Shown: positions 20,002 to 31,438, counted from the first letter of the stretch. The stretch is 64,000 bases of DNA from Pseudohongiella sp. (GCA_030696315.1 JAUYSM010000041.1:1-64000), one strand, 5' to 3'. Made by a program: numbers and translations. Notes: generated by a model not told the origin, from the letters alone.

Positions 20002-22608
20002 ATGGCAGATGTAACAGTCGGTGAGTTCGCCAAAGTAATTGGCGTTACCGCGGAACGGCTACTGGCTCAGATTAAAGAGGCGGGGTTGCCGCATACGCGC
20101 GCAGAAGATCCGATTTCAAATGACGACAAGAATACCTTGTTGCTGTTTCTGCGTCGCAGTCACGGTGCGACGGAGGCTGCCGATGCTGCCCCGAAAAAAA
20201 TCACGCTGAAGCGAAAAACGGTCGAGACCCTTAAAACCTCTTCTGGCCAGGGACGTGGTAAAACCGTCAGTGTTGAGGTTCGCAAAAAGCGCACGTACGT
20301 CAAACGCAGTGAATTGACGCCCGAGCAATCAGGCAGCGAAGACGTGTCCGGTATTGAAGAAGAGTTGCTTGACCAGGCTGCAGAAACGGCAGCAACAGAA
20401 GCAGCTCATAACCCTGTTGAAGCGTCTGTTGCAAGCGATGCCGTTAGCGGCGCTGCTGCTGAAGCCGTTGCTGACGCAGGTCAGTCGGCCACAGAAACGG
20501 TGACTACCCCTGAAACAACTGTGGTAGAAACTGCGCCAGCGCCTGCAGCACCTGCAGTAGAGCAGACTCGTGAAAGGCCTTCTGCAACGCCTGCGGCAGC
20601 GCCGTCTGCGAAACCTAAAGTGCCTGCCAAACCTGTTCGTAAAGAAGAGGGTGACGAGAAGGATGACGAGAAAAAGTCAAACTTCCGGAAAAAGGCTGTA
20701 GTGCCTAAAAAAGCAGTCAAGCCGCGCATTGATGAATTTGTGCTGGAAGATGGTGAGTTTGATGAAGGCGGACGCGGTCGTCGCGGCGGTCCTCGTAAAA
20801 AAGCACGCCTGAAGCAACACGGCTTTGAAAAGCCGACTGAGTTTATTTCGCGAGAAATCATTATTGGCGAAGCCAACGCGGTGGGTGATCTGGCTGCCAA
20901 AATGTCGGTCAAGTCCGCCGAATTGATCAAAGCCCTGTTCAAAATGGGCGTCATGGCCACGATTAACCAAGCGCTGGATCAGGATATCGCTACCTTACTG
21001 ATCGAAGAATTCGGCAACAAAGCCAAATTTGTCTCCGCTGATGCCATTGAAGATACGCTGTACGAGTCAATCGCGTACGTTGGCGGCAAAGAAGCCGTCA
21101 GCCGCGCGCCGGTGGTCACGGTCATGGGTCACGTAGACCATGGTAAAACCTCGCTGCTGGACTACATCCGTAAAGCCTCCGTGGCTGCAGGCGAAGCCGG
21201 TGGTATTACCCAACATATCGGTGCTTATCACGTTGAAACTGATCACGGTATGGTCTGCTTCCTCGACACCCCCGGTCACGCAGCATTCAGCGCGATGCGA
21301 TCACGTGGTGCTAAAGCAACAGACGTGGTCATTCTGGTCGTGGCAGCCGATGACGGCGTCAAACCACAGACTGAAGAAGCCATCAATCATGCGCGTGCGG
21401 CCGGTGTACCCATGGTGGTTGCAATCACCAAGTGCGACAAACCCAACATTGATCTTGATCGCGTAATGAATGAACTTGCCCAGCGCAATGTGATTTCGGA
21501 AGCATGGGGTGGTGATACTCAGTTTGTACAGGTATCTGCTCATGCAGGCACCGGTATCAATGAACTGCTGGAAGCCATTCTGCTGCAATCTGAAATGCTG
21601 GAGCTCAAAGCCTTCATTGATGCGCCAGGCAAAGGTGTAGTGATTGAATCGAGACTCGACAAAGGTCGCGGTCCTGTGGCATCCGTTCTTGTACAGAACG
21701 GTACCCTGAATGTGGGCGACTATGTGCTGGCTGGCCATGAATATGGCCGTGTGCGCGCGCTGATCGATGAGGCGGGCCGTTCGGTCAAGTCCGCTGGCCC
21801 CTCAATTCCAGTGGAAGTGCTTGGTTTTAACGGTGTGCCAGAAGCGGGCGACGAGTTTGTTGTGGTCGCCGATGAGAAACAGGCCCGCGAAGTGGCTGAT
21901 TTCCGTCGCGAGCGTATTAAAGACAAAGCCGCTGCCATGCAGCAGGGCAACAAGATCGAAGCCATGTTTGCCGGAATAGGTAAAGCCGGTAAAGGCATTC
22001 TCAACGTCATCATCAAGGCTGACGTGCGCGGCTCCATGGAAGCAATTGTCGGTTCATTGCACAAACTGGGCACCGATGAAGTAGAAGTGAATGTTGTTGC
22101 AGCGGGTGTTGGCGGAATCTCTGAAACCGATGCGCATCTGGCAGCAACATCCAAAGCCATGATGATTGGTTTTAACGTGCGAGCAGACAAAACTGCCCGT
22201 GAAGTGGTTGAAAACGAAGGTGTCAACCTGCGTTACTACAATGTGATCTATGACGTGATCGATGACGTTAAAGCCATTCTGGGCGGCATGCTGTCACCAG
22301 AAATCCGTGAGGAAATTCTGGGTGTGGCTGAAGTGCGAGACGTGTTCAACTCGCCGAAGTTCGGTCAGGTGGCAGGCTGTATGGTTGTTGAAGGTACTGT
22401 GTACCGCAGCAAACCGATTCGTGTACTGCGCGACCACGTGGTGATTTACCAAGGTGAACTGGAATCTCTGCGTCGCTTCAAAGACGATGCCAGCGAAGTG
22501 CGAAACGGCATGGAATGTGGTATCGGCGTGAAGAACTATAACGACGTCAAAGTCGGTGACAAGATTGAGGTTTATCAGACCATTTCAGTAGCGCGAACGC
22601 TGCAATGA
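20002..22608 (+). CDS. infB: Translation initiation factor IF-2
   Basis: IF-2 is the GTPase that places fMet-tRNA on the 30S subunit and joins the subunits. In 868 residues it has an N-terminal IF2_N domain ([23 protein letters not shown]), a long low-complexity Ala/Glu/Lys linker (~60-250), a second IF2_N-like domain near 280-330, then the G domain. The G domain has GHVDHGKT at ~376-383 and DTPGHAAF. The C-terminal domains bind fMet-tRNA. The G4 guanine-specificity motif reads TKCD at residues 476-479 instead of the usual NKxD. Its stop overlaps the rbfA start (ATGA). Confidence 0.97.
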   Translation: MADVTVGEFAKVIGVTAERLLAQIKEAGLPHTRAEDPISNDDKNTLLLFLRRSHGATEAADAAPKKITLKRKTVETLKTSSGQGRGKTVSVEVRKKRTYVKRSELTPEQSGSEDVSGIEEELLDQAAETAATEAAHNPVEASVASDAVSGAAAEAVADAGQSATETVTTPETTVVETAPAPAAPAVEQTRERPSATPAAAPSAKPKVPAKPVRKEEGDEKDDEKKSNFRKKAVVPKKAVKPRIDEFVLEDGEFDEGGRGRRGGPRKKARLKQHGFEKPTEFISREIIIGEANAVGDLAAKMSVKSAELIKALFKMGVMATINQALDQDIATLLIEEFGNKAKFVSADAIEDTLYESIAYVGGKEAVSRAPVVTVMGHVDHGKTSLLDYIRKASVAAGEAGGITQHIGAYHVETDHGMVCFLDTPGHAAFSAMRSRGAKATDVVILVVAADDGVKPQTEEAINHARAAGVPMVVAITKCDKPNIDLDRVMNELAQRNVISEAWGGDTQFVQVSAHAGTGINELLEAILLQSEMLELKAFIDAPGKGVVIESRLDKGRGPVASVLVQNGTLNVGDYVLAGHEYGRVRALIDEAGRSVKSAGPSIPVEVLGFNGVPEAGDEFVVVADEKQAREVADFRRERIKDKAAAMQQGNKIEAMFAGIGKAGKGILNVIIKADVRGSMEAIVGSLHKLGTDEVEVNVVAAGVGGISETDAHLAATSKAMMIGFNVRADKTAREVVENEGVNLRYYNVIYDVIDDVKAILGGMLSPEIREEILGVAEVRDVFNSPKFGQVAGCMVVEGTVYRSKPIRVLRDHVVIYQGELESLRRFKDDASEVRNGMECGIGVKNYNDVKVGDKIEVYQTISVARTLQ

Positions 22609-23096
22609 GTAAAACCTCGGCTCCCAAGGTCTCGCCAAGAGTCCAACGAGTGGCAGATCAGATCCAGCGCTTGCTCGCTGATCTGATCCGTCGCGAAATT
22701 CGTGACCCTCGCGTAGGCATGGTATCGGTGACGGGTGTCGACGTGAGTCGGGATTTTGCACATGCCAATGTGCACGTCACTATCATGGGGCGTCACGGTG
22801 ATGATTTTGGTGCTGGTCAGGCGCTGAAAGATATGGGCGAACTTGATCGTAAAGAGATCAAGGATAGCCTTGCTGCCTTAAACAAAGCGGCGGGTTATCT
22901 GCGTAGTTTGCTGGGCAAGGAAATGAGTCTGCGCGTGATTCCGGCGTTGCAGTTCCATTACGATGACAGTGTGGCGCGAGGTCGCTACCTGTCGTCGCTG
23001 ATCGACAAGGCGATTGCCGAAGACAGCACCCACGAACATGTTGATGAGACCGACTCCGATCAGAACCCGGAGCAGAGCCGGGACGGAGACAACTAG
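22605..23096 (+). CDS. rbfA: 30S ribosome-binding factor RbfA
   Basis: RbfA is a KH-fold cold-adaptation factor that helps mature the 5' end of 16S rRNA. The 163-residue product has the family pattern [20 protein letters not shown] followed by [20 protein letters not shown], and [23 protein letters not shown] ~35-residue acidic tail, ending in Asp/Glu-rich sequence, is longer than in E. coli (133 residues). It overlaps infB by 4 nt (ATGA), so it is translationally coupled. Confidence 0.95.
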   Translation: MSKTSAPKVSPRVQRVADQIQRLLADLIRREIRDPRVGMVSVTGVDVSRDFAHANVHVTIMGRHGDDFGAGQALKDMGELDRKEIKDSLAALNKAAGYLRSLLGKEMSLRVIPALQFHYDDSVARGRYLSSLIDKAIAEDSTHEHVDETDSDQNPEQSRDGDN

Positions 23097-23097
23097 T

Positions 23098-24036
23098 TTG
23101 AGTTCAGGCAGAAAACAGAAGGGCCGTCAGATCAACGGTATTCTGTTATTGGATAAACCGCAGGGCATGAGTTCAAATGCATGCCTGCAACAAGCCAAGC
23201 ATCTGTTTCAGGTGTCCAAGGCGGGTCACACGGGAGCGCTGGATCCATTGGCGACCGGTGTGCTGCCCTTGTGTTTTGGAGAAGCGACCAAGGTGTCGCA
23301 GTATTTGCTGGAAGCGGACAAGCGATATTTGACCCGGGTTCGACTGGGCGAGCGCACCGATACCGCGGATGCAGAAGGCAGTGTTATCAGCACCCGGCCC
23401 GCCGGTGCAATCACACGCGACATGGTGCTCAACGCCCTGTCACAATTTCGTGGTGAAATACTGCAATGCCCGCCGATGTATTCAGCGCTGAAACACAAAG
23501 GTCAACCGCTGTACAAACTTGCCCGTGCAGGCCTGGAAGTTGAACGAAAGCTCAGGCAGGTGACAGTTCACGAACTGATACTGCATGACTTTGAAAACAC
23601 GCCGGAAGGCACCGAGTTGTCACTTGAAATTCGTTGCAGCAAAGGTACCTATGTGCGTACTATAGCCGACGATTTAGGCGAGGCGCTGGGCTGTGGTGGC
23701 CATGTTCGCGAGTTGCGGCGTTTACAGGCCGGTGTTTTCCGAATCGAAGACTGCATTACACCCGCTGCATTACAAGCCAGTTTTGCCGAAGGCGGACTGG
23801 ATGCGATAGACGCCTTGTTGCGTCCGGCCGATCAGGCCATTGACCACCTGCCTCGAGTCAGTCTGAGTTCAGAGCTGGCGTTGTTTGTCCGGCAGGGGCA
23901 GGCAGTCATGGTGCGACCAGCACCGGCAAGTGAACTGGTCAGACTTTACGACAATGACGAATTTATCGGTATTGGCAGCATGCTCGACGATGGTCGGGTG
24001 GCGCCACGCCGGTTAATGAGGGAGCAAGCCAGGTAA
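23098..24036 (+). CDS. truB: tRNA pseudouridine(55) synthase
   Basis: TruB makes pseudouridine 55 in the T-loop of tRNAs. The catalytic Asp49 lies in KAGHTGALDPLATGVLP; KPQGMSSN and KGTYVRTIADDLG are further family motifs. TTG at 23098, two bases after the rbfA stop and 9 nt after a GGAG, gives 312 residues beginning MSSGRKQKGRQINGILLLDKP(..), matching E. coli (314). The frame also runs back into rbfA to an ATG at 23014, but that extension is antiparallel in composition to the family and has no ribosome site. rpsO follows after 75 nt. Confidence 0.95.
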   Translation: MSSGRKQKGRQINGILLLDKPQGMSSNACLQQAKHLFQVSKAGHTGALDPLATGVLPLCFGEATKVSQYLLEADKRYLTRVRLGERTDTADAEGSVISTRPAGAITRDMVLNALSQFRGEILQCPPMYSALKHKGQPLYKLARAGLEVERKLRQVTVHELILHDFENTPEGTELSLEIRCSKGTYVRTIADDLGEALGCGGHVRELRRLQAGVFRIEDCITPAALQASFAEGGLDAIDALLRPADQAIDHLPRVSLSSELALFVRQGQAVMVRPAPASELVRLYDNDEFIGIGSMLDDGRVAPRRLMREQAR

Positions 24037-24111
24037 CTGTCAATATGCACGGTTATGCTGGGTGACAGGATGTTATTAACTTTTAATGCATATTAATCAG
24101 GAGATTTAGAA

Positions 24112-24381
24112 ATGGCGTTAACAACCGAACAGAAACAGGCAATCGTAGAAGCGTATGGCCGTGGCCAGAATGATACCGGCTCACCTGAAGTACAAGTTGC
24201 ACTGCTGACAGAAAACATCAATCTGTTGCAAGGTCACTTCCGTGAACACACACACGATCACCACTCACGTCGTGGTTTGATCCGTATGGTTAACAGCCGC
24301 CGCAAGCTGCTCGATTACCTCAAGCGCAAAGATGTTGGTCGCTATGCTGAGCTGATCAAACGTCTGGGCCTGCGTCGTTAA
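24112..24381 (+). CDS. rpsO: 30S ribosomal protein S15
   Basis: S15 binds 16S rRNA early in 30S assembly. The 89-residue protein is full length. It contains [17 protein letters not shown], the [25 protein letters not shown] rRNA-binding helices and the C-terminal [15 protein letters not shown] site lies upstream of the ATG. E. coli rpsO represses its own translation through its leader; whether this 75-nt leader does so is not visible. It precedes pnp by 103 nt, the standard arrangement. Confidence 0.98.
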   Translation: MALTTEQKQAIVEAYGRGQNDTGSPEVQVALLTENINLLQGHFREHTHDHHSRRGLIRMVNSRRKLLDYLKRKDVGRYAELIKRLGLRR

Positions 24382-24484
24382 TTCGACGCTACCGATTTCA
24401 AGGCGATGAGAAAGTGAGAAGAGACTCTTGGTAAAAGGGAAGTTGCTGCAATGCTGCCCGGGTCTCATAAAATAGGATGAACGT

Positions 24485-26593
24485 ATGTTTAATATTGTTA
24501 GAAAGACCTTCCAGTACGGCGCAGATACAGTCGTATTGGAGACCGGCAAAATTGCACGACAAGCAACTGGCGCAGTCGTCATCACCATGGGTGGTACGCA
24601 AGTGCTGGCGACTGTTGTTGGTAAAAAGTCTGCCGCTCCTGGCGCAGACTTTTTCCCACTGACAGTGAATTACCAGGAAAAGACGTATGCTGCGGGTAAA
24701 ATCCCCGGTGGTTTCTTCAAGCGTGAAGGTCGTCCAACAGAAAAGGAAACATTGGTTTCCCGTCTGATCGACCGTCCTCTGCGTCCTTTGTTTCCAAAAG
24801 GTTTCAAGAACGAAGTTCAGGTGGTCTGTACCGTCATTTCTGCGACCAAGGATCAGGATCCTGATATTGCAGCACTGATTGGTGCATCTGCTGCGGTAGC
24901 CATTTCCGGCATTCCATTTACCAGCCCGATTGGTGCTGCGCGCGTCGGATACGATGCCGTCAATGGTTACGTGTTAAATCCACGTGCCAGCGAGCTCACC
25001 AGCTCTGCCTTGGACATGGTGGTTGCTGGTACTGAATCAGCCGTACTGATGGTTGAATCAGAAGCAAAAGAATTGACCGAAGACCAGATGCTGGGCGCGG
25101 TGTTGTTTGCTCACGAATCCATGCAAGTGGTTATCAAGGCAATCAATGAATTAAAAGCAGAAGCTGGCAAACCCGTCTGGGACTGGCAGCCTGAGCCTGT
25201 GAACGAAACCCTGCGTGCTGGTCTGGCGCTGGCGTTTTCTGACAGCATCGGCAACGCCTATCAAGTGTCCGACAAGATGCAGCGTTATGATGCATTAAGT
25301 GCACTGCTTGATCAGGCGATTGCGCAGTTCGCCAATGCTGAGCACGGTGTTACGACTGAAGAAGTTAAAAGCGTGTTTGCATCCATCGAGAAAAAAGTGG
25401 TGCGTAACCGCATCATCGACGGTGCTCCGCGTATTGATGGTCGTGATACGCGCACAGTTCGCCCAATCACTATCGAGACGGGTGTATTGCCTAAGGCGCA
25501 CGGTTCAGCCCTGTTCACACGTGGCGAAACACAAGCGCTGGTTGTGACCACACTGGGTGCCATTCGTGATGCACAGTTGATTGAAGGACTGGAAGGCTCC
25601 AAAAAAGAAGCCTTTATGTTCCAATACAACTTCCCCCCGTTCTGTGTGGGTGAAACAGGTTTTATGTCTGGCCCCAAACGTCGCGAAATTGGTCACGGTA
25701 AACTGGCCAAACGTGGTGTACAGGCTGTGATGCCCAGCGAAGAAACGTTCCCCTACGCGATTCGTGTGGTCTCAGAAATTACTGAGTCTAACGGTTCCAG
25801 TTCCATGGCATCTGTGTGCGGTAGCTCACTGGCGCTGATGGATGCTGGTGTCCCCCTGTCAGCACCTGTGGCCGGTATTGCCATGGGTCTGATCAAGGAA
25901 GGCGATCGTTTCTCTGTGATCACTGACATCCTGGGTGATGAAGACCACCTGGGTGATATGGACTTCAAAGTAGCGGGTACCGCCAAAGGCGTCACCGCAC
26001 TGCAGATGGACATCAAGATTCAGGGCATCAACGAAGAAATCATGGAAACCGCATTGGTTCAGGCCTTGGAAGCGCGTCTGCACATCCTGGGTGAAATGAA
26101 CAAAGTGCTGGCAGTGGCACGTCCGACGGTTAATGAAAATGCCCCGTCAATGGCTGTCATGAAAGTTGATCCAGACAAAATCCGCGAAGTGATTGGTAAA
26201 GGTGGTTCTACCATCCGCTCCATTACTGAAGAAAGCGGTGCGTCTATTGATATCGATGATGATGGCAACATTCGCATTTACGGCGAAGATAAAGACTCAC
26301 GCGACAAAGCAATCGAACTGATCCAGCGTATTACGGCCGAAGCAGAAGTGGGCCAGTTGTACAAAGGCAAGGTCGCTCGTATTGTTGATTTTGGTGCCTT
26401 TATCACCATTCTGCCGGGTAAAGATGGTCTGGTTCATATTTCCCAGATTTCGTCTGACCGTGTGGAAGATATCAGCCAGTATCTGCAAGAAGGTCAGGAC
26501 GTTGTGGTCAAGGTCATGGACCTGGACGCACGCGGCCGTATCAAGTTGAGCATCAAAGAAGTCACTGACGAAGAACGCGCCAGCATGGAGTGA
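24485..26593 (+). CDS. pnp: Polynucleotide phosphorylase
   Basis: PNPase is a 3'-to-5' phosphorolytic exoribonuclease of the degradosome. The 702 residues hold two RNase PH domains separated by an all-alpha domain; the second has [23 protein letters not shown], with catalytic Asp residues. These are followed by a KH domain ([18 protein letters not shown], ~565) and an S1 domain (~620-690, [28 protein letters not shown]). The leader holds GAGAC/GTCTC pairing (24419-24466), possibly the RNase III-sensitive hairpin known for autoregulated pnp; this is weak. A strong terminator follows. Confidence 0.98.
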   Translation: MFNIVRKTFQYGADTVVLETGKIARQATGAVVITMGGTQVLATVVGKKSAAPGADFFPLTVNYQEKTYAAGKIPGGFFKREGRPTEKETLVSRLIDRPLRPLFPKGFKNEVQVVCTVISATKDQDPDIAALIGASAAVAISGIPFTSPIGAARVGYDAVNGYVLNPRASELTSSALDMVVAGTESAVLMVESEAKELTEDQMLGAVLFAHESMQVVIKAINELKAEAGKPVWDWQPEPVNETLRAGLALAFSDSIGNAYQVSDKMQRYDALSALLDQAIAQFANAEHGVTTEEVKSVFASIEKKVVRNRIIDGAPRIDGRDTRTVRPITIETGVLPKAHGSALFTRGETQALVVTTLGAIRDAQLIEGLEGSKKEAFMFQYNFPPFCVGETGFMSGPKRREIGHGKLAKRGVQAVMPSEETFPYAIRVVSEITESNGSSSMASVCGSSLALMDAGVPLSAPVAGIAMGLIKEGDRFSVITDILGDEDHLGDMDFKVAGTAKGVTALQMDIKIQGINEEIMETALVQALEARLHILGEMNKVLAVARPTVNENAPSMAVMKVDPDKIREVIGKGGSTIRSITEESGASIDIDDDGNIRIYGEDKDSRDKAIELIQRITAEAEVGQLYKGKVARIVDFGAFITILPGKDGLVHISQISSDRVEDISQYLQEGQDVVVKVMDLDARGRIKLSIKEVTDEERASME

Positions 26594-26640
26594 TCTGTCA
26601 GCCAGGTGCCAGCCACGCGCAGGCACCTGAATTGATCTAT

Positions 26641-26674
26641 AAAAACCGGCAGGTGGTAACACCCGCCGGTTTTT
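26641..26674 (+). terminator. Intrinsic terminator after pnp
   Basis: AAAAACCGGC and GCCGGTTTTT pair over 10 bp and continue, after one mismatch, with GGTG/CACC around a GTAA loop. The right arm supplies the T tract. It closes the long translation/transcription block. Confidence 0.9.
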
Positions 26675-26705
26675 CATTATGTGCCCGCGGGCAACAAGCA
26701 TTTAT

Positions 26706-27323
26706 ATGTCACGTCAAACCTGCAGCCGGTGCCTGCGTCCACTCTCGGTGTGTTACTGCTCAAAGCTCACGCTGCAGCACAATCGTTGGCCTGTCCAGAT
26801 CATTCAGGATAGACAGGAGTCCAGACACGCTCTGGGCACTGCGCGTATAGCAGCCCTGTCGTTATCAAATTGCAGGCTGATTCATGTTGATCCAGATAAG
26901 CAACATGCTGACAGCATGGCAGAATTACAGGTGCTACAGGCGTCGCAACCGGTATTGATTTACCCGGGGGAACACGCTGACGACATAACACATTTGTCAT
27001 CCCATTCACCGTGCCCGCTGATTTTTATCGATGCAAGTTGGCGGCGCAGCCGCAAGTTGTTGCATACATTGCCATGGCTGGGTGAATTGCCGCGTTACGC
27101 CTTGCAACCGTCGGTGCCATCACGTTATCGCATACGACGGCAACCCGGTGTGAACACCTTGTCAACATTGGAAGCTATTGTATTTACACTGGAAACTCTC
27201 GAGTTCGCGCCGGGCAAGCTGGACAGTATGCTGGCAACAATGGATTGGGTGGTGGATCAACAGATTCGTTACATGGGTCACGATGTCTATCAATCCAACT
27301 ATCAGGATAAAGAGTATAAATGA
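26706..27323 (+). CDS. DTW-domain protein, probable tRNA-uridine aminocarboxypropyltransferase
   Basis: DTW-domain proteins such as E. coli TapT transfer the aminocarboxypropyl group from S-adenosylmethionine to a uridine in tRNA (acp3U). This 205-residue protein has an N-terminal CSRCLRPLSVCYC cysteine cluster, likely metal-binding, and the family core IFIDASWRRSRKLLHTLPWL, where DASW stands at the DTW signature. RYRIRRQPGVNTLSTLEAIVF follows as in homologues. ATG at 26706 begins just before the cysteine cluster; an ATG at 26679 lies against the pnp terminator. No strong ribosome site is visible. Confidence 0.82.
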   Translation: MSRQTCSRCLRPLSVCYCSKLTLQHNRWPVQIIQDRQESRHALGTARIAALSLSNCRLIHVDPDKQHADSMAELQVLQASQPVLIYPGEHADDITHLSSHSPCPLIFIDASWRRSRKLLHTLPWLGELPRYALQPSVPSRYRIRRQPGVNTLSTLEAIVFTLETLEFAPGKLDSMLATMDWVVDQQIRYMGHDVYQSNYQDKEYK

Positions 27324-27356
27324 TTAACCTGCCATTCTCCCTGAGGGGCGGTTACC

Positions 27357-27373
27357 ATATGAATGATTCATAT
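27357..27373. promoter_or_regulatory. 17-bp dyad upstream of the GGDEF/EAL gene
   Basis: ATATGAATGATTCATAT is a perfect inverted repeat (8+1+8), 53 nt before the next start codon. A TTGACG at 27387 and GATAAT at 27411 (19-nt spacing, poor) lie just downstream, so the dyad could be an operator or activator site. Confidence 0.4.
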
Positions 27374-27425
27374 CCGTATTAAAAATTGACGTACTGATCT
27401 GTCAAGAAAGGATAATGCCAATTCC

Positions 27426-30056
27426 ATGGTCAAGCACGCGCGGGCACATTTGATATCAGTACTGATGGCAATCTGCCCGGGTTTGTTATTGTTCAGCCAG
27501 TTGTTATGGGCGCAACCGCCTGCCGTTGACGTCTCCGACCCGCAGTCCGCCCCACTACAAACGGTTTTGCGTGTGGGGGTATACAACAATCCTCCCAAAA
27601 TTTTTCAAAATGACAATCAACAGCCGGATGGCATGCTCTGGCGTTTGCTTGAGGAGATTGCTAAGCAGGAAAACTGGCAACTTGACGCGGTCGCCTGTGA
27701 ATGGAATGAGTGTTTGGTGATGCTGGAGCGTGGTGAGCTCGATCTGATGCCTGATGTGGCGATCAGCGATGCGCGTAGCCAGCGCTTTGACTTTCATCGC
27801 GAACCTGCCTTGTTGAGTTGGTCTCAGATATTTGAGCGTAGTGGTCTTGGCATGCTCAGCATGCTGGACATCGATCGCAAACGCGTTGCCCTACTGCAAG
27901 GTTCAGTTCAATACGACTACCTGGTTGATCTGGCAATGAACTTTGGAATCAGTGTGCAGTGGGTGATGGTCGATTCGCCGGAGCAAGCCTTTGCTGCCGT
28001 GGTGAATGGTGAGGCCGACGCTGCAGTCTCCAACCACTTTTACGGAGATCTCCATGCCGCAAGGCTGGGCCTGAGCAAAACCTCCATCATATTCCAGCCG
28101 ATTCAGCTTTATTTTGCGGTGGGTTCCGGACGCCATGCCGGCATTCTACAACGCATTGATCAGCATCTTATCGCATGGAAACGGGACCCATCATCGCCGT
28201 ATTTTGAGGCGCTGAGTACTTTCAGTGTCGAGCCTCCGTTGAGTTTTATTCCCGGCTGGGTGATCTGGGGCCTGATCATGCTGAGTGCAGGTCTGCTGGG
28301 GTCGTTTGTTTTTGGTGTCATACTCAGGGCGAGGGTTGCTGACAGAACCGCAAGCTTGCTGGCCAGTGAAAACAGGCTGAATACCATTTTGAACAGTGTC
28401 GAAGCCCACATTTATATCAAGGACAGTCAGCTGCGTTATCAGTACGTTAACAAGAAGGTCTGTGAGCTGTTTTCGTTACCCGCTGAAAAAATTATCGGGA
28501 AAACGGATGCGGCGTTTTTTGATGACGTGACATGTGAGCATTTACGCGAAAATGATCTCAGAGTGTTGCGCAGTGGCCAGCGAGTTGCCGACGAAGAAAG
28601 CAACATCATGGCTCATGATCAGCAGGAGCACATTTTTATTTCGGTTAAATTGCCGCTGCGTAACCCTGATGGCAGCATTTACGCTTTGTGTGGTATCTCG
28701 ACTGATATCACTGAGCATAAACAGATCAGAAACCAGCTGCACCAGCTGGCGTATTTTGATGTGCTGACCGGCTTGCCCAACCGCCGGTTGATTCTTGATC
28801 GCCTTGATCATGCCTTAGGCGGGCGCAACAAAACCGGGTTTGAAGGGGCCGTGTTATTTATTGATCTGGACAACTTCAAGACGGTGAATGACACCCTAGG
28901 GCACGACGCTGGTGATCAGCTACTGCAACAGGTTGCCAAACGCCTGGAGCGTGGCTTGCTGGCAACGGACACAATCGGCCGGTTAGGCGCTGATGAGTTT
29001 GTACTGATTGTCGAAGATCTTGCGCAAAACACTGTTGATGCGCTGGTGAGAGTGCGCGATGTGGCAGAGTTTTTGCGACAGCAGTTCAACCAGCCATTTG
29101 AATTACAAGGTCTGCCCTACGTTTGTACGGTGAGTATTGGTGTGGTGATGTTTTCTGACGCCAATGAAGACATTGAGAATTTATTGAAAGGTGCTGATCT
29201 GGCCTTGGCTGCCGCCAAGGTTAATGGCCGCAATCAGGTGCAGTTTTTTAATCCCGCCATGCAGATTGAGGTCACCCGTCGCACACGCATTGAAAAGGCA
29301 CTACGCGCTGCCATGAGCAATCATTCACTGTTGCTGCACATCCAACCGCAGGTTGATTGCCAGGGGCATATTGTCAGCATGGAAGGATTGTTGCGCATGA
29401 CCGACCCGGAGCTTGGGGTGGTGTCACCGGGTGAATTTATACCGGTTGCAGAAACTAGCGGGCTCATTATTCCGCTAGGAGAATGGGTGGTCGAATCTGC
29501 CTGCACTCTGTTGGCCTCCTGGCAAAACGATCCATCCTTGAGCAAACTGGTAATGGCGGTGAATGTCAGCCCCAAACAGTTCTACCATGAACACTTTGTC
29601 AAACATGTCATAGATTGTCTTGAAAAATACGGCATTCCCGGCAAGAGTCTGGCGCTGGAAGTGACTGAAAGTCTGTTGATAGATGATGTGGATACCACGG
29701 TCCAAAAAATGCAGGTACTGGGGGCAAAAGGTGTGCAGTTTGCCTTGGATGACTTTGGTACCGGGTATGCGTCACTGAGTTATCTGAAGCGTTTGCCTCT
29801 GACACAGTTAAAAATTGATCAGTCGTTTGTACGCGATTTGCTGGTTGATCAGAATGACGAAGCAATCGTGCGCACAATTATTGCGCTGGGGAACAGCCTG
29901 GATCTGGACGTGGTTGCGGAAGGGGTGGAAACCGAGCAGCAGGCAGAGCGTCTGCGCGAACTGGGTTGCCATTTCTTTCAAGGCTACCACTTCGGACGCC
30001 CGCAGCTGGCGTCCGTGTGGAGCAAACAGATTCAGTCCTCAAATACGGCGTTGTGA
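27426..30056 (+). CDS. Periplasmic-sensing PAS-GGDEF-EAL protein (c-di-GMP turnover)
   Basis: The 876-residue protein starts with a signal peptide (~1-29). A periplasmic solute-binding type-3 domain follows (~45-280, beginning [16 protein letters not shown]), then one membrane helix (~282-304), a PAS domain (~316-440), GGDEF (~445-605) and EAL (~620-870). The GGDEF signature reads GADEF at ~521-525, suggesting a poor or inactive cyclase. The EAL motif reads EGL at ~653-655, but [30 protein letters not shown] and AEGVET are intact, so phosphodiesterase activity is likely. A periplasmic ligand, perhaps an amino acid, would tune c-di-GMP. Its 3' end overlaps the opposing gene by 25 nt. Confidence 0.88.
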   Translation: MVKHARAHLISVLMAICPGLLLFSQLLWAQPPAVDVSDPQSAPLQTVLRVGVYNNPPKIFQNDNQQPDGMLWRLLEEIAKQENWQLDAVACEWNECLVMLERGELDLMPDVAISDARSQRFDFHREPALLSWSQIFERSGLGMLSMLDIDRKRVALLQGSVQYDYLVDLAMNFGISVQWVMVDSPEQAFAAVVNGEADAAVSNHFYGDLHAARLGLSKTSIIFQPIQLYFAVGSGRHAGILQRIDQHLIAWKRDPSSPYFEALSTFSVEPPLSFIPGWVIWGLIMLSAGLLGSFVFGVILRARVADRTASLLASENRLNTILNSVEAHIYIKDSQLRYQYVNKKVCELFSLPAEKIIGKTDAAFFDDVTCEHLRENDLRVLRSGQRVADEESNIMAHDQQEHIFISVKLPLRNPDGSIYALCGISTDITEHKQIRNQLHQLAYFDVLTGLPNRRLILDRLDHALGGRNKTGFEGAVLFIDLDNFKTVNDTLGHDAGDQLLQQVAKRLERGLLATDTIGRLGADEFVLIVEDLAQNTVDALVRVRDVAEFLRQQFNQPFELQGLPYVCTVSIGVVMFSDANEDIENLLKGADLALAAAKVNGRNQVQFFNPAMQIEVTRRTRIEKALRAAMSNHSLLLHIQPQVDCQGHIVSMEGLLRMTDPELGVVSPGEFIPVAETSGLIIPLGEWVVESACTLLASWQNDPSLSKLVMAVNVSPKQFYHEHFVKHVIDCLEKYGIPGKSLALEVTESLLIDDVDTTVQKMQVLGAKGVQFALDDFGTGYASLSYLKRLPLTQLKIDQSFVRDLLVDQNDEAIVRTIIALGNSLDLDVVAEGVETEQQAERLRELGCHFFQGYHFGRPQLASVWSKQIQSSNTAL

Positions 30057-30754
30057 TAAACGTTCTGCACGTCATCCAGCTCGTTCAGCATGTCCATAAA
30101 CTTCTCGAACATTTGTGCGTCTTCGCCAGATACCGTTGCTGAGGACTGTGGCACAAACTGGATTTCATCCACTTCAAATTCAATATCTTTAAACGCGCCC
30201 CGAATAGCCTGGCGGGCCTTTGCATACTCGGTGTGAGGTACAAAAACCGTGATGTGTCCGTCCTCGTTTTCAATGTCAGTCACATCGACGTCTGCATTTA
30301 ACAAAGCTTCCAGTACGGTATCTTCGTCATTGCCGGCAATTGACAGGATGGCACAGTGATCAAACATGTGACTGACACTGCCTTGTGTACCAATTCTGGC
30401 TTTTGTTTTCGTGAAACATAAGCGCACATCACCAAAGGTGCGGTTTGGGTTGTCCGTCAGACATTCCACAATCACCATGCAGTTGCCGGGACCATAACCC
30501 TCGTAGCGCGCCGTTGCAAAATCTTCTCCGCCTCCGCCCTTGGCCTTTTCAATCGCCTTGTCGATAACGTGTGATGGTACCTGACTCTTTTTGGCGCGCT
30601 CCAGCATCGCCCGTAATGACAGATTGCCATCAGGGTCGGTGCCCCCGCTTTTTGCGCACATGTAAATTTCGCGCGCAAAGCGGCTGTAAACTTTGGTTTT
30701 GGCGGCCGCAGTTTTGGCCATGGACTCTTTGCGGTTCTGGTAAGATCTACCCAT
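30032..30754 (-). CDS. YebC/PmpR (TACO1) family protein, YeeN-like
   Basis: This family has been described both as transcriptional regulators and, more recently, as factors that relieve ribosome stalling at polyproline. The 240-residue product starts [11 protein letters not shown] and contains [52 protein letters not shown] and ends [12 protein letters not shown], all conserved. The altered N-terminus and [13 protein letters not shown] resemble the YeeN subgroup. It is transcribed toward the GGDEF/EAL gene, overlapping it by 25 nt, and diverges from the gluconokinase-like gene. Confidence 0.9.
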   Translation of the reverse strand: MGRSYQNRKESMAKTAAAKTKVYSRFAREIYMCAKSGGTDPDGNLSLRAMLERAKKSQVPSHVIDKAIEKAKGGGGEDFATARYEGYGPGNCMVIVECLTDNPNRTFGDVRLCFTKTKARIGTQGSVSHMFDHCAILSIAGNDEDTVLEALLNADVDVTDIENEDGHITVFVPHTEYAKARQAIRGAFKDIEFEVDEIQFVPQSSATVSGEDAQMFEKFMDMLNELDDVQNVYHNAVFED

Positions 30755-30878
30755 TGGTGATACTCGTCATGGATTAAGGCAAAAACCGAATCATACACGC
30801 AGGTACCTGCCAAAATCCACGTCAGGCCACAATTGGGTTGGTCAGGCATCAGGAACAGCAACTCGGGATCCAGTTGGA

Positions 30879-31394
30879 ATGACAGCAACTCAGAATAATG
30901 CACCAGTATGGTTTTTGTTTGGACTTTCAGGTGCGGGCAAGTCTTACGTTGGCGATGTAATTTCACAAGCAAGCGGTTGGCCGGTCTATCATGCCGATGT
31001 AGACATTACTGCCGAGATGAAGCTCGCGCTGGCAGAGGCGCGGCCATTCACTGACACCATGCGGGACGCCTATTTTTCACAATTGCTGGAGCACATCAGA
31101 AACCGGCAGCAACCGGGGCAGCCACTGATCGTGACGCAAGGCGCTTATAAACAAAAGCATCGTGACTTCCTGCGATTACATCTGCCTCACATCACATTTA
31201 TCTGGGTGGATGCACCGATCGATTTGATCATCGCGCGACTCGAACAACGTGGGCAAGGCATTCGTGCTGCCAGTGCTGCCGCGCTGTTCAAAGATTTTGA
31301 GCCTCCACAGGATGGCAGTTTCCGTCTGATAAATGATGGCGATAAAAGTCGCATACTTGAACAAAGTCAGCGTGTTACCGGAATGCTGCCGTGA
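30879..31394 (+). CDS. Gluconokinase-like P-loop kinase
   Basis: This 171-residue P-loop protein has Walker A GLSGAGKS at residues 15-22. Its layout follows gluconate kinase GntK: a MKLALAEARPFTDTMRDAYFS-type segment, LIVTQGAYKQKHRDFLRL and TFIWVDAPIDLIIARLEQRG. The substrate-side acidic motif after the first strand reads HADVDIT rather than DGD(F/A)LHP, so gluconate specificity is doubtful; the substrate may be another small hydroxylated compound. It sits 97 nt upstream of a phosphonate-type importer with its own promoter in between, so a shared function is possible but unproven. Confidence 0.6.
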   Translation: MTATQNNAPVWFLFGLSGAGKSYVGDVISQASGWPVYHADVDITAEMKLALAEARPFTDTMRDAYFSQLLEHIRNRQQPGQPLIVTQGAYKQKHRDFLRLHLPHITFIWVDAPIDLIIARLEQRGQGIRAASAAALFKDFEPPQDGSFRLINDGDKSRILEQSQRVTGMLP

Positions 31395-31410
31395 ATGCGC
31401 GGCATGATGG

Positions 31411-31438
31411 TTGACCCGCTTCTGGCAGGTGTTATGAT
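31411..31438 (+). promoter_or_regulatory. Sigma-70-like promoter for the phn transporter operon
   Basis: TTGACC at 31411-31416 and TATGAT at 31433-31438 are 16 nt apart, 54 nt before the phnD start. No Pho-box direct repeats were seen upstream, arguing against PhoB control. Confidence 0.6.
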
